NCBI RefSeq assembly: GCF_029674545.1
Contig: NZ_CP121354.1
Coordinates: 3,605,001 to 3,669,000 of the forward strand
Direction: 5' to 3'
Length of the DNA: 64,000 bases
Origin: Mesorhizobium sp. WSM4904
Lineage (GTDB): Bacteria > Pseudomonadota > Alphaproteobacteria > Rhizobiales > Rhizobiaceae
Every line of letters starts with the position of its first letter. The first letter of the stretch is position 1. The notes under the pieces were generated by a model. It did not search any database. It saw only the letters and a list, made by a program, of their open reading frames with translations, and was not told the origin of the DNA. This document shows positions 54,119 to 63,369 of this stretch, piece by piece. A program made the translations under genes and the position numbers.

Positions 54119-54408
54119 TGGTTGCCTCCCGCTTTATGGCCCGCGGATTTGTGTCCGCCACGGGCGAACGCCGTACTCAGGATTTCATGGGTCAGGGTAT
54201 TGCGCACGACCCGCAGATGCGCGCGGCAGCCGCCGGAATGCTGCCAGATCTCATTGTGGTCTCCGGCCGGGTTCAACCGGTCGTAGACATAGGCATTCCA
54301 GGCATCGAGATCCTGCGAGGCCGGCTGCGGCCGCTCGCGGTTGCCGTCGCCCTGGTAGGTGAATTCGACGACGTCGCGCGGGCCGCAATAGGGACAAGTG
54401 ATCAGCAT
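54115..54408 (-). CDS. soxD: sarcosine oxidase subunit delta
   Basis: A 97-residue zinc subunit. The metal ligands are visible as C5 and C8 (TCPYCGPRD) and H57 and C61 (QHSGGCRAHL), as in heterotetrameric sarcosine oxidases. It has a basic, glycine- and histidine-rich tail. Between soxB (12 bases upstream) and soxA (four-base overlap). Confidence 0.95.
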   Translation of the reverse strand: MLITCPYCGPRDVVEFTYQGDGNRERPQPASQDLDAWNAYVYDRLNPAGDHNEIWQHSGGCRAHLRVVRNTLTHEILSTAFARGGHKSAGHKAGGNQ

Positions 54409-54420
54409 ATGATTGAAACC

Positions 54421-55680
54421 CTAATGCAGCCGCGGATTCGCGCCCTGGCCTTTGTCGTCGATGATCAGGCCACGATAAAAACGGTCGAGCGTGAAGGGGG
54501 CGTTGAACTCGTGCGGCTCGTCCTTGGCGATGGTCCAGGCGAAGCACCAGCCCGAGGCTGGCGTAGCCTTGAAGCCGCCGTAGCACCAACCGCAATTGAG
54601 ATACATGCCGGGCAGCGGGCCGGTGGTGATGATCGGCGAGCCGTCCATCGTCATGTCGCAAAGCCCACCCCAGGAACGCAGCATGCGCACCCGCGCAAGG
54701 CCCGGGAACAGCGCCAGCATCTCGCTCATCACCTCATCGACGATCGGCAGGCTGCCGCGCTGGGCGTAGCTGTTGTAGCCGTCGAGGTCGCCGCCATAGA
54801 CGAGGCCGCCCTTGTCGGACTGCGAGATGTAGAAGTGGCCCATGCCGAAGGTGAGAACGGTGTCGACGATCGGCTTCAGCGATTCCGAGACGAAGGCCTG
54901 CAGAACGTGGCTTTCGATCGGCATGTGCGAAATGCCGGCAAGCTGCATGACATGGCCGGTGCTGCCGGCGACGGCAAGCGCCACTTTCCTGGCGCGGATA
55001 TCGCCGCGTGTCGTCGTCACGCCAATGACCTGGTCGCCGTCGCGCAGGAAGCCGGTGACCTCGCAATTCTCGATGATGTCGACGCCGCGCCGGTCGGCGC
55101 CGCGCGCATAACCCCAGGCGACCGCGTCGTGCCGGGCGGTGCCGGCACGTGGCTGCATCAGCCCGCCAAGGACGGGAAAGCGCGCCGAGCCCGAGACGTC
55201 CAGCGCGGGGACTAGCCGCTTGATCTGGTTGACGGTCATCAACTCGGCATCGACGCCGAGATGGCGCATCGCGTTGCCGCGCCTTGCATAGTCGTCGAGC
55301 TGGGCCGGCGTGTGCGCGAGATTGAGGCAGCCGCGCTGCGAGAACATGACGTTGTAGTTGAGGTCGTGCGAGAGGTTCTCCCACAGCTTCATCGAATGCT
55401 CGTAGAAGCGGGTGTTTTGCGGCAAAAGATAGTTGGAGCGCACCGCCGTGGTGTTGCGGCCGACATTGCCCGAGCCCAGCCAGCCTTTTTCCAGCACCGC
55501 GACATTGGTGATGCCGTGTTCCTTGGCAAGGTAATAGGCGGTCGAGAGTCCGTGGCCGCCGCCACCGATGACGATCACATCATAGGACGCCTTCGGGTCC
55601 GGCTTGCGCCACGCCGGCTTCCAGTCCTTGTTGCCGTTCAGCGCGTTCTTGAGCAGCGAAAAGGCCGAATATTCCGCCAT
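54421..55680 (-). CDS. soxB: sarcosine oxidase subunit beta
   Basis: A 419-residue DAO-family flavoprotein that carries the sarcosine-oxidising site. VIVIGGGGHGLSTAYYLAKEHG binds FAD, and GTARHDAVAWGYARGA holds the histidine that in this family is covalently linked to FMN. CYGGFKATPASGW is near the C-terminus. ATG 55680 (MAEYSAFSLLKNAL) matches SoxB starts; 105 codons upstream in the same frame are not coding. First gene of the soxBDAG operon; no glyA, folD or purU is attached. Confidence 0.95.
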   Translation of the reverse strand: MAEYSAFSLLKNALNGNKDWKPAWRKPDPKASYDVIVIGGGGHGLSTAYYLAKEHGITNVAVLEKGWLGSGNVGRNTTAVRSNYLLPQNTRFYEHSMKLWENLSHDLNYNVMFSQRGCLNLAHTPAQLDDYARRGNAMRHLGVDAELMTVNQIKRLVPALDVSGSARFPVLGGLMQPRAGTARHDAVAWGYARGADRRGVDIIENCEVTGFLRDGDQVIGVTTTRGDIRARKVALAVAGSTGHVMQLAGISHMPIESHVLQAFVSESLKPIVDTVLTFGMGHFYISQSDKGGLVYGGDLDGYNSYAQRGSLPIVDEVMSEMLALFPGLARVRMLRSWGGLCDMTMDGSPIITTGPLPGMYLNCGWCYGGFKATPASGWCFAWTIAKDEPHEFNAPFTLDRFYRGLIIDDKGQGANPRLH

Positions 55681-55714
55681 TCTTCCTGTCGTCCTGTTGG
55701 TGCGAGGCGGCACA

Positions 55715-55745
55715 CTATAGAGCAGCCCACAACCGCAAAGCCAAG
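55715..55745 (-). promoter_or_regulatory. possible soxB promoter
   Basis: On the minus strand CTTGGC (55740-55745) is followed after 17 bases by CTCTAT and CTATAG (55715-55722). This loosely fits the CTTGAC/CTATAT pattern. It lies 35-65 bases before the soxB start. Confidence 0.35.
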
Positions 55746-55885
55746 ATTGCGCCATCGCTTTTCGACAGGCCGACTTCGATCCATGCCATCGCTCCACGGA
55801 TCGGGACGGCTTGCCGCCTGATATGGCGGTCTTTATCAAGGATGGAATTTTCGAAGATTTTTCGGCCGCGAGTCGCCCGTCCGTC

Positions 55886-58372
55886 ATGATTTCCCGACTG
55901 CTACGCCTGATCCTGGTCGCCATCGTCGTCGTCGCGACGCAGCCGTCGTCCCACGCCATTGCGCAGGCGATTGGCCAGGGCTCCGCACAGCTCATCGCCG
56001 ATCAAACCAAGGCCATGCAGGACCTGACGGCCAAGACCGACGGCCTGGAGAAGAAGATAAGCGATCCCGATGAAGACGATGCCGGGCTCGTCGATATCCG
56101 CCTGCAGCTCGAGGATATATCGCGAGCGGCGCTGAACAGCGCGCTGGCGTTCCGTTCGCGCCTCAACGACATCAACGATCGCGTCGAGGTTCTGGGGCCG
56201 CCACCCGCGCAAGGACAGCAAGAGCCCGCGATCGTCGCCAATGAGCGCGCGGCGCTCACGGCCGAGAAGGCCGAGATCAACGCGGTGGTCGCCAGCGCGC
56301 AGAACCTGTCGATCCGCATCAGCGGCCTGGTCGACAATATCGCCATCAAGCGCAGCGAGCTTTTCCGCAGCGTTCTGACGAAACGCTACGAATTGACCGA
56401 TGTGCTGAGCCCGCAGGGCTTTTCCGACGCGCATGACCAGTTCACCGGCCTCTACAAGGCAGTGGCGTCCTGGCTGACCTTCGCGTTCAAGTTCAAATTT
56501 CAGGCAATCCTTGCCGCGACGCTGATGGCGCTGGCGCTGGCGGCCGTGCTCCTGATAGGCGGGCGGCGGCTGTTCGGCCGCATTTTCGAGCCCAATCCAT
56601 CCGTGGAGGATCCATCCTACCTCAGCCGGCTGTCCGTGGCGTTCTGGTCGACGCTGCTGCCGACTGCGGCGCTCGGCGCGTTCTTGGCCTCCGCAGTGTT
56701 CTTCTTCAACTATTACAACGTGCTGCGCGGCGATATCGGCACATTCCTCAATGCGCTGCTCGCCGTAATCGCAGTGGTGTTCTGCGTCAACCGGCTGACC
56801 AATGCGGCGCTCGAGCCGCGGCTGCCTAACTGGCGGCTCATTCCAGTTGCAACCGGCCCTGCGCGCTGGCTGGTGAGGCTGACCACCGCCATGGCCGTGG
56901 TTCTCGGCATCAATTACTTCCTGTCGGTCGTCAACGAGAAGATGGGTTCCCCGCTTTCGCTGACGATCGCCAGGGGTTTTGTCGCCACCATCATCGTCGG
57001 CGTCATCCTGATCCTGATGGGGCTGCTGAGACCATTCAGGACGGCTGACGGCGCATGGCGTCCTTGGCCGGCATGGCTTCGCTTCATCGCGATCGGGCTC
57101 GGCCTGTTCACCATCGCTGCGGCGCTGCTCGGTTATATCGGCCTCGCGCTGTTCGTCTCGTCCCAGGTCGTGGTCACCGGCACCATCCTGGTCACCGCCT
57201 ATATCGGCTTCCTGTCGGCGCGGGCGATCGGCGAGGAGGGCGGGTTCGCTGATACGTCGGTCGGGCGATGGCTGTCCGCCAATTCCAGCTACGAGGACAC
57301 CGCGCTCGATCAGCTCGGCCTGGTGGCCAGCATCGCAATCAACCTGATGATCGTGCTGGTGTTCCTGCCGCTGATCCTTCTGATGTGGGGCTTCCAGCCC
57401 GGCGACATCGAGGCCTGGGCCTACAAGCTGGCAACGGGCGTCACCATCGGCTCCGTCACCATCTCGGTGCTCGGCATCCTCACCGGCATCGTCGTCTTCG
57501 TCATCGGCTATTTCCTCACGCGCTGGTTCCAGGGCTGGCTCGACGGGTCGGTGATGGCGCGCGGCAAGGTCGACACCGGCGTGCGCAACTCGATCCGGCT
57601 GGCCGTGGGCTATGCAGGCGTGGCGCTCGCGGCACTTATCGGCATATCGGCGGCTGGTATCGATCTTTCCAATCTGGCGCTCGTTGCCGGTGCGCTGTCA
57701 CTTGGTATCGGCTTCGGCCTGCAGAACGTGGTCTCGAACTTCGTCTCCGGCCTGATCCTGCTTGCCGAACGCCCGTTCAAGGTGGGCGACTGGATCGTCG
57801 CCGGCGACATCAGCGGCACGGTGAAGAAGATCAGCGTGCGTGCGACGGAAATCGAGACGTTCCAGCGGCAGTCGGTGATCCTGCCCAATTCGAACCTCAT
57901 CAACAATGCGGTCGGCAATTGGACGCATCGCAACAAGCTCGGCCGCGTCGACATCAGGGTCGGCGTCGCCTATGGCAGCGACGTCAAGCGGGTGCACACG
58001 CTTCTGCTCGATATCGCCCGCGCCCATCCGATGGTGCTCAAGAACCCCGAGCCCTTCGTGCTCTTCGCCAATTTCGGGACGGCCGCGCTCGAATTCGAAA
58101 TCCGCGTGTTCGTGGCCGACGTGATGAACGGCAGCATCGTCCAGAACGACATACGCTTCGCGATCTTCGATATCTTCGAGGACGAGCACATCGAGATCCC
58201 GTCGACGCCGCGCGCCGTGGTCGAGACAACGAAGCACGAGTCGTGGCCGATCGACGACGACAAGATCGAGGCGGAATTTGCCGAGCGCGAGCGGCTGGAA
58301 GCGGAAGCAGCGGCCGAACGCGAACGGCTCGCCAAGATGAAGCGAAGGGGCCGCAAGCCCGATCCAGGCTAG
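55886..58372 (+). CDS. large MscS-family mechanosensitive channel with DUF3772-like periplasmic domain
   Basis: About 828 residues. A signal peptide (MISRLLRLILVAIVVVA) leads to a periplasmic helical domain (about 25-185, with DQTKAMQDLTAKTDGLEKKI) of the DUF3772 type. About 11 helices follow, ending in the MscS pore helix and beta domain (LALVAGALSLGIGFGLQNVV, then ERPFKVGDWIVAGDISGTVK) and a charged C-terminal coiled coil (about 795-828). Such channels release solutes on hypo-osmotic shock. In-frame ATG 55823 is an alternative start; the signal peptide favours 55886. Confidence 0.88.
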   Translation: MISRLLRLILVAIVVVATQPSSHAIAQAIGQGSAQLIADQTKAMQDLTAKTDGLEKKISDPDEDDAGLVDIRLQLEDISRAALNSALAFRSRLNDINDRVEVLGPPPAQGQQEPAIVANERAALTAEKAEINAVVASAQNLSIRISGLVDNIAIKRSELFRSVLTKRYELTDVLSPQGFSDAHDQFTGLYKAVASWLTFAFKFKFQAILAATLMALALAAVLLIGGRRLFGRIFEPNPSVEDPSYLSRLSVAFWSTLLPTAALGAFLASAVFFFNYYNVLRGDIGTFLNALLAVIAVVFCVNRLTNAALEPRLPNWRLIPVATGPARWLVRLTTAMAVVLGINYFLSVVNEKMGSPLSLTIARGFVATIIVGVILILMGLLRPFRTADGAWRPWPAWLRFIAIGLGLFTIAAALLGYIGLALFVSSQVVVTGTILVTAYIGFLSARAIGEEGGFADTSVGRWLSANSSYEDTALDQLGLVASIAINLMIVLVFLPLILLMWGFQPGDIEAWAYKLATGVTIGSVTISVLGILTGIVVFVIGYFLTRWFQGWLDGSVMARGKVDTGVRNSIRLAVGYAGVALAALIGISAAGIDLSNLALVAGALSLGIGFGLQNVVSNFVSGLILLAERPFKVGDWIVAGDISGTVKKISVRATEIETFQRQSVILPNSNLINNAVGNWTHRNKLGRVDIRVGVAYGSDVKRVHTLLLDIARAHPMVLKNPEPFVLFANFGTAALEFEIRVFVADVMNGSIVQNDIRFAIFDIFEDEHIEIPSTPRAVVETTKHESWPIDDDKIEAEFAERERLEAEAAAERERLAKMKRRGRKPDPG

Positions 58373-58526
58373 ACGTTGCGCCATTTTCCGGTCGGTGAAA
58401 CCAATTGCGGCATGAATGCGGCATTCAGTTGCGGTTCAGCTTGCATCTCATATAAGCTCTCATGCAAAGGGCGAGAATGCCTTGCGAAAATGCAACAGAG
58501 GCGGTGTGGAAACACCGGAAATTGCA

Positions 58527-58790
58527 ATGTGGAAGTCTGTCGTTACCGCCATCGCTTTCTTGGCCCTGGGCGGTTCGGCTTTTGCCGCCAGCGCGGTCAA
58601 CAAGGACGCTCAGACGCGGACGTTGATCGTGACCGAAGGCGGCGGCAAGACCGAGCTGGCGCTGGCCGCCGGCGAGACGGTGGAGTTCTGCCCGAATGGC
58701 TGCTTCGTCACCCTGCCCAATGGTGACCTCGAAGCGCTGACCGGTTCAGAAACGGTCGAGATCTCGGGCGGCGTTGCCCGGATCAAGTAA
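58527..58790 (+). CDS. small exported protein of unknown function
   Basis: An 87-residue protein with a clear signal peptide (MWKSVVTAIAFLALGGSAFA, cut after AFA or AFAA). The mature part of about 66 residues is rich in Thr, Glu and Gly with two close cysteines (FCPNGCFVTL) that could bind metal or form a disulfide. I do not recognise the family. A hairpin GGTGTGGAAACACC lies just before the start, and an intrinsic terminator follows, so it is a single-gene unit. Confidence 0.75.
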   Translation: MWKSVVTAIAFLALGGSAFAASAVNKDAQTRTLIVTEGGGKTELALAAGETVEFCPNGCFVTLPNGDLEALTGSETVEISGGVARIK

Positions 58791-58813
58791 AATCCTTAGA
58801 CGCGATCGGCGAA

Positions 58814-58837
58814 GGCCGGGCGAACGCCCGGCCTTTT
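58814..58837 (+). terminator. intrinsic terminator after the small exported protein gene
   Basis: GGCCGGGC (58814-58821), loop GAAC, GCCCGGCC (58826-58833), then TTTT. Stem perfect and GC-rich. It ends the single-gene unit 23 bases past its stop. Confidence 0.85.
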
Positions 58838-58988
58838 ATCGTTTCCGGTAGCCGCTGCTTAACGATAACACCGGAAATACCCCCGCACAGCGCGCCGCAA
58901 CCGGGCGTTTTAACGTTCGCTCCGTCATGCCCCGTTATATCCATCGCGTAGGCGCCGAAATGCGGCGCGGGGTGAGCAGGGCGGGGCA

Positions 58989-60428
58989 ATGGACGCGCGG
59001 TCGGACGGGAACGCAATTCCGCTTGCGGTCGATCTCGACGGCACGCTGATTGCAACGGACCTTCTGTGGGAAGGCCTGTTCATCCTGCTCAAGAAGAATC
59101 CGCTCTATCTCTTTGTCCTGCCGCTCTGGCTGACCGGCGGTCCGGCGCGGCTCAAGCAGGAAATCGCAGCGCGCATCGACATCGATCCGGCATCGCTGCC
59201 TTACCGGGTTGAATTGCTCGAGCGGCTTCGCGGCGAACACGAGGACGGCCGCAGGATCGTGCTGGCGACGGGCACGCCGCGCAAATTCGCCGAGGCGATC
59301 GCGGCGTATCTCGGCATCTTCGAGCGCGTGCTGGCGACCGACGGACCGCACAATTTGACTTCGGCCAGGAAGCGCGCCTCGCTGGTCGCCGCCTATGGCG
59401 ATGCCGGTTTCGACTATGCCGGCAACAGCCGCCATGATCTCAATGTGTTCGATGCCGCGCGCAACGCCATCGTGGTGGCGCCGGACCGCAGCGCGCAGCG
59501 CTGGCAGGCGGCGCGCGGCGCCGAGACGATGCCGGCGCCGAAGCGAACGCTCAAGACCTACGTCAAGATGCTGAGGGCGCATCAGTGGCTGAAGAATTCA
59601 CTGATCGCGGTGCCGATGGTGCTGTCGCACGAGTATTTCAACATCGGCATGATCTGGCAGTGCCTCCTGGCCTTCGTTTCGTTCAGCGCCGTGGCCTCCG
59701 CCATCTACATCGTCAACGACTTCTTCGACCTCGCGCTCGACCGTAAGCATCCGACCAAGCGCAACCGCCCGTTCGCCAGCGGTGTTCTGTCGATCCCGTT
59801 CGGCCTCGGCGCCGTCTTTGTGCTGCTCGCGATCGGCATCGCCACCGGCTGCCTGCTGCCGATCGAGTTCCTCGGCGCGCTCGGCGGCTATATGGTCGTC
59901 ACCACGGCCTATTCGCTGTCTTTCAAGCGCATGCTGTTGATCGACGTGCTGACGCTCGCCGGCCTCTACACCATTCGCGTGCTGGCGGGAGCGGCGGCTA
60001 CGGGCGTCGATGTCTCCTTCTGGCTGCTCGCCTTCTCGATCTTCTTCTTCCTGTCGCTGGCGCTGGTGAAGCGTTTCGTCGAATTGCGCACGACCGCCAT
60101 CCCGGTCGGCGAGCGCATCGCCGGCCGCGGCTACCGCACCGAGGACCAGGAGATCGTCGCCCAGGCGGGCATGGCCTCGGCCTTCTCCTCGGCGCTGGTG
60201 CTGGCGCTCTACATGGACAGTGTCGCGGTGCGGGAGCTTTATCCGCACCCGTGGGTAATGTGGCCCTTGGCGCCGATCGTGCTTTATCTCACCATGCGCG
60301 TCTGGATCCTCGCGCGCCGCGACGAGATGCATGACGACCCGGTCGTCTTCATCATCCGCGACTGGCGTAGCCAGATCGTGGTGGCCATCGGCGCCGTGCT
60401 TCTGATCGCAGGAGGCTGGGGCTGGTGA
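58989..60428 (+). CDS. HAD hydrolase-UbiA prenyltransferase fusion (decaprenyl-phosphate phosphoribosyltransferase-like)
   Basis: A 479-residue two-domain protein. Residues about 10-185 are a HAD phosphatase (VDLDGTL with D15/D17, later DYAGNSRHDLNVF). Residues about 190-479 are a UbiA-type membrane prenyltransferase with about nine helices and the motif NDFFDLALDRKHPTKRNRP at about 243-261, as in mycobacterial DPPR synthase, plus KRFVEL. In mycobacteria and Azorhizobium the phosphatase and transferase are separate; here they are joined, suggesting successive prenyl-phospho-ribose-5-phosphate synthesis and dephosphorylation. It overlaps the DprE1-like gene by GTGA. Confidence 0.85.
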   Translation: MDARSDGNAIPLAVDLDGTLIATDLLWEGLFILLKKNPLYLFVLPLWLTGGPARLKQEIAARIDIDPASLPYRVELLERLRGEHEDGRRIVLATGTPRKFAEAIAAYLGIFERVLATDGPHNLTSARKRASLVAAYGDAGFDYAGNSRHDLNVFDAARNAIVVAPDRSAQRWQAARGAETMPAPKRTLKTYVKMLRAHQWLKNSLIAVPMVLSHEYFNIGMIWQCLLAFVSFSAVASAIYIVNDFFDLALDRKHPTKRNRPFASGVLSIPFGLGAVFVLLAIGIATGCLLPIEFLGALGGYMVVTTAYSLSFKRMLLIDVLTLAGLYTIRVLAGAAATGVDVSFWLLAFSIFFFLSLALVKRFVELRTTAIPVGERIAGRGYRTEDQEIVAQAGMASAFSSALVLALYMDSVAVRELYPHPWVMWPLAPIVLYLTMRVWILARRDEMHDDPVVFIIRDWRSQIVVAIGAVLLIAGGWGW

Positions 60429-61783
60429 GCGCCGGCGGCGAATATTTCGGCAGCTTCGGGCTGGCGACGCCGCCGGCGCGCCGGGCGATCCCGGCGGAAG
60501 AAGCCATCGCGCTGTTGAAAAGCGGCACGGCCAAGCCGGGCTCGCTTCTCGGCTACGGCAATGGCCGCTCCTATGGCGACAGCTGCCAGAACGACGCCGG
60601 CATGGTAGTCGACATGCGGCCGCTCGGCCACATTCGCGGCTTCAACGCCGAGACCGGCGTGCTCGAGGCCGATGCCGGCGTGCTGCTTTGCGACATCATC
60701 GCCCATGCCGCGCCTTACGGCTTCTTTCCGGCCGTGGTTCCCGGCACGCAGTTCGTCACCCTTGGCGGCGCCATCGCCAATGATGTGCATGGCAAGAACC
60801 ACCACCGGCGCGGCACGTTCGGCTGTCATGTCGAATCCTTGACCTTACTGCGGTCCGACGGCCGGACCTATCGCTGCTCCGAGACCGACAACGCCCATCT
60901 GTTCAGGGCGACGGTCGGCGGCATGGGGCTGACCGGACTGATCTTGTCGGCGTCGATCCGGCTGATGCGTGTGCCCTCGCTCGACATCGTCGAGAAAACG
61001 ACGCGGTTCCGCGATCTCGCCGAATTCTTCGATCTTGCCGACGCCGCCGACCAGGCCAATGAATATGCCGTTGCCTGGATCGATCAGCTCGCCGGCGGCC
61101 ACGGGCGAGGGCGCGGCCTGCTGTTCACCGGCAACCATGCCGAGCACGGCTCGCATGCCGCCATGCGCGCAGGCAGTCGGCTCTCGGTGCCCGTGCAGCC
61201 GCCCTTCAACGTGCTCAACCGGCCGTTCCTGGCTGCCTTCAACGCTGCCTATCGATGGAAGAAGGGTCGCACGCCGGCTGCGCGCCAGGCGGGTTACCAG
61301 GGCTTCTTCTTTCCGCTCGACGGTGTGCGCGACTGGAATCGGCTCTATGGCCCGCGCGGGCTTTTCCAGCACCAGTGCGTGGTGCCTGAGGCCATGGCGC
61401 GGCGCACCGTGCCGGCACTGCTTGAAGCGGCGCGGCATGCCGGGCAAGGCTCGTTCCTGACCGTGCTGAAGCGGTTTGGCGCCGTCGGTTCGCCGGCGCT
61501 GCTCTCGTTTCCGCGGCCGGGCTATACGCTGACGCTCGATTTCCCCAACAGGGGCGAAAGGACGCTGCGGCTGTTAGCCGAACTCGACCGCATCACGATC
61601 GAGGCCGGTGGCGCCGTCAACCCCTATAAGGATGCCCGCATGAGGCCCGAAACCTTCGCGGCGTCCTTCCCGGAATGGCAACGGCTGGAGGCGCTTCGCG
61701 ACCCGGCCTTCCTGTCGGATTTCTGGGCGCGCACAGCGAAAAAACTGGAGGCTCGGCGAGAGGCCGTGGTGGCCGCAGAATAG
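60425..61783 (+). CDS. FAD-binding oxidase similar to decaprenylphosphoryl-beta-D-ribose 2'-oxidase (DprE1)
   Basis: A 452-residue VAO-type oxidase. GYGNGRSYGDSCQNDAG and LGGAIANDVHGKNHHRRGT match the FAD loops of DprE1-like enzymes, with TVGGMGLTGLIL following. DprE1 oxidises the 2'-OH of prenyl-phospho-ribose as the first half of epimerisation to arabinose. GTG start overlaps the UbiA fusion stop, so the products probably act in sequence. The keto-reducing DprE2 partner is not obvious next to it; the epimerase at 62340 is not a typical SDR of that type. Confidence 0.83.
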   Translation: MSAGGEYFGSFGLATPPARRAIPAEEAIALLKSGTAKPGSLLGYGNGRSYGDSCQNDAGMVVDMRPLGHIRGFNAETGVLEADAGVLLCDIIAHAAPYGFFPAVVPGTQFVTLGGAIANDVHGKNHHRRGTFGCHVESLTLLRSDGRTYRCSETDNAHLFRATVGGMGLTGLILSASIRLMRVPSLDIVEKTTRFRDLAEFFDLADAADQANEYAVAWIDQLAGGHGRGRGLLFTGNHAEHGSHAAMRAGSRLSVPVQPPFNVLNRPFLAAFNAAYRWKKGRTPAARQAGYQGFFFPLDGVRDWNRLYGPRGLFQHQCVVPEAMARRTVPALLEAARHAGQGSFLTVLKRFGAVGSPALLSFPRPGYTLTLDFPNRGERTLRLLAELDRITIEAGGAVNPYKDARMRPETFAASFPEWQRLEALRDPAFLSDFWARTAKKLEARREAVVAAE

Positions 61784-61884
61784 GTCGAATTTGAGTAAAT
61801 CTTGGTAAATGAAGCGTTCATATCCGGGTTTTTACTAAAAATATACATGTGATTTCACGAAATATTTGCAGGTTTGTAGTAGGA

Positions 61885-61898
61885 CCGCCCAAGGGCGG
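61885..61898 (+). promoter_or_regulatory. hairpin in the leader of the EmrE-like gene
   Basis: CCGCCC (61885-61890) and GGGCGG (61893-61898) form a tight six-pair hairpin directly before and partly over the GGGGTGG ribosome site. An AT-rich stretch with TTTACTAAAAATATAC upstream (about 61830-61850) may hold a promoter, so this gene could have its own controlled transcription start. Confidence 0.4.
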
Positions 61899-61908
61899 GG
61901 TGGCAACA

Positions 61909-62343
61909 ATGAAATACATCTTCTTCATTCTCTTCACGGTCATGACCAATGCCGCTGCTCAGCTCATGCTGAAGCAGGGCATGATGTCGATGGGGCCGAT
62001 CTCTTTCGACAACATCAATCCGCTCGTCAAGCTGCTGCAGATCGTCTTCAGCCCCTGGGTCTTCCTCGGCCTCTGCACCTTCGTCATCTCGATGGCCTCG
62101 CATCTCTACGTGCTGTCGAAGGTCGAGCTCAGCTTCGCCTATCCGTTCCTCAGCCTCGCCTATGTCGCGGTCGCCGTCTTTGCCTATTTCGTCTTCCGCG
62201 AGGACCTCAATGGCTGGCGCATCGCCGGTATCGCCTGCATTTGCGTCGGAACGATTTTGATCGCTCAAAGTGGCCGCGGGCACGAGAACCAGACCGCTTC
62301 CATCACTTCCGACAAGATCGGCACAAACGAGATCCTTCGATGA
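61909..62343 (+). CDS. EamA/SMR-like four-helix membrane protein (ArnE/EmrE-like)
   Basis: A 144-residue protein with four helices, starting MKYIFFILFTVMTNAAAQLMLKQ. Later LSKVELSFAYPFLSLAYVAV and EDLNGWRIAGIACICVGTIL are typical of the ArnE/ArnF and SMR branch that flips lipid-linked sugars or exports small cations. Given the neighbours, a flippase for a polyprenyl-phospho-sugar is likely. I chose ATG 61909 after GGGGTGG. It overlaps the epimerase start by ATGA. Confidence 0.82.
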   Translation: MKYIFFILFTVMTNAAAQLMLKQGMMSMGPISFDNINPLVKLLQIVFSPWVFLGLCTFVISMASHLYVLSKVELSFAYPFLSLAYVAVAVFAYFVFREDLNGWRIAGIACICVGTILIAQSGRGHENQTASITSDKIGTNEILR

Positions 62344-63347
62344 GACATGTGATTTTCGGCGGCGACGGTTTCGTCGGCCGGCATCTTGCTCCCAAGCTTG
62401 CTGCGGACGGCGAGAACGTCGTCGTTGCCGACATCGTCAAGAGCGACCTGCCGCACTATCGTTCGGTGCGCTTCATCACTTGCGATGTGACCGATCCGGC
62501 TTCGGTCGCGGCAGTGGGCCTCAAGGCGGGCGACATGGTCTACAACCTGTCGGCCAAGATGCTGTCGCCGATCCAGGTGCGCGCCAATCGGCACGACTTC
62601 TTCTTCCCGGTGAATTTCCACGGCACAGAGCACATCATCCAGGCGATGGACAAGGCCGGCGCCTCGAAGCTGGTCCATTACACGACCGACATGATCTACG
62701 GCCATACCGTGGTGCTGCCGATGACCGAGGACCATCCGGTCGCGCCGCTCGGCGAATATGGCCTGTCGAAGCTGAAGACCGAGGAGCTCGCCGCCGAATG
62801 GCGCAGGCGCGGCATGTCGATCTCGCTGTTCAGGCCGCGCCTGATCATCGGACCCGGCCGTCTCGGCATCCTGGAGAAACTGTTCAAGCTGATCGACTGG
62901 AACCTGCCGGTGCCGATGATCGGCTCAGGCAGGAATCCCTATCAGTTCATCTCGGTGTTCGATTGCGCGGAAGCCGCGCACGCAGCCTGGAAGGCCGGCG
63001 TGCCGAACGAGGCTTACAATCTGGGCTCGCTCAATCCGCCGCCGGTCAGAAAACTGCTCGGCGACCTGATCAGGCATGCCGGCTCCAAGTCGATCCTGCT
63101 GCCGACGCCGGGCTGGGCGGTCAAGCGCACGCTCGACCTGCTCGATCTCATGAACATGCCGATCATGGATCCGGAGCAGTATCTGATCGCCGACGAGGAA
63201 TGCGTGCTCGACGTGTCCAAGGCCGAGCGTCAGCTCGGCTGGGTGCCGCAATATCGCGACGAGGACATGCTGATCGCCGCCTACAGCGAATACCGCGCCA
63301 AGAAGGACGGCCACGCCGTCGCCACCGAACACGTACCTGCCGAATAA
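62340..63347 (+). CDS. NAD-dependent epimerase/dehydratase (extended SDR)
   Basis: A 335-residue sugar-nucleotide-type SDR. The N-terminal FGGDGFVGRHLAPKLA binds NAD, the catalytic YGLSK follows the TTDMIYG strand region, and LFRPRLIIGPGRLGIL is the active-site RP motif. The first glycine signature reads GGDGFVG rather than GxxGxxG in full. The substrate may be a sugar nucleotide or a lipid-linked sugar. Coupled to the EmrE-like gene, and the aminotransferase follows after 22 bases. Confidence 0.85.
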   Translation: MRHVIFGGDGFVGRHLAPKLAADGENVVVADIVKSDLPHYRSVRFITCDVTDPASVAAVGLKAGDMVYNLSAKMLSPIQVRANRHDFFFPVNFHGTEHIIQAMDKAGASKLVHYTTDMIYGHTVVLPMTEDHPVAPLGEYGLSKLKTEELAAEWRRRGMSISLFRPRLIIGPGRLGILEKLFKLIDWNLPVPMIGSGRNPYQFISVFDCAEAAHAAWKAGVPNEAYNLGSLNPPPVRKLLGDLIRHAGSKSILLPTPGWAVKRTLDLLDLMNMPIMDPEQYLIADEECVLDVSKAERQLGWVPQYRDEDMLIAAYSEYRAKKDGHAVATEHVPAE

Positions 63348-63369
63348 GGCGACGAAGGGGGATTTCGAG

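Noticed and set aside
52484..54286. 600-codon open frame antisense to soxA
   Set aside because: Lies wholly over soxA and soxD, whose motifs and overlaps are unambiguous.
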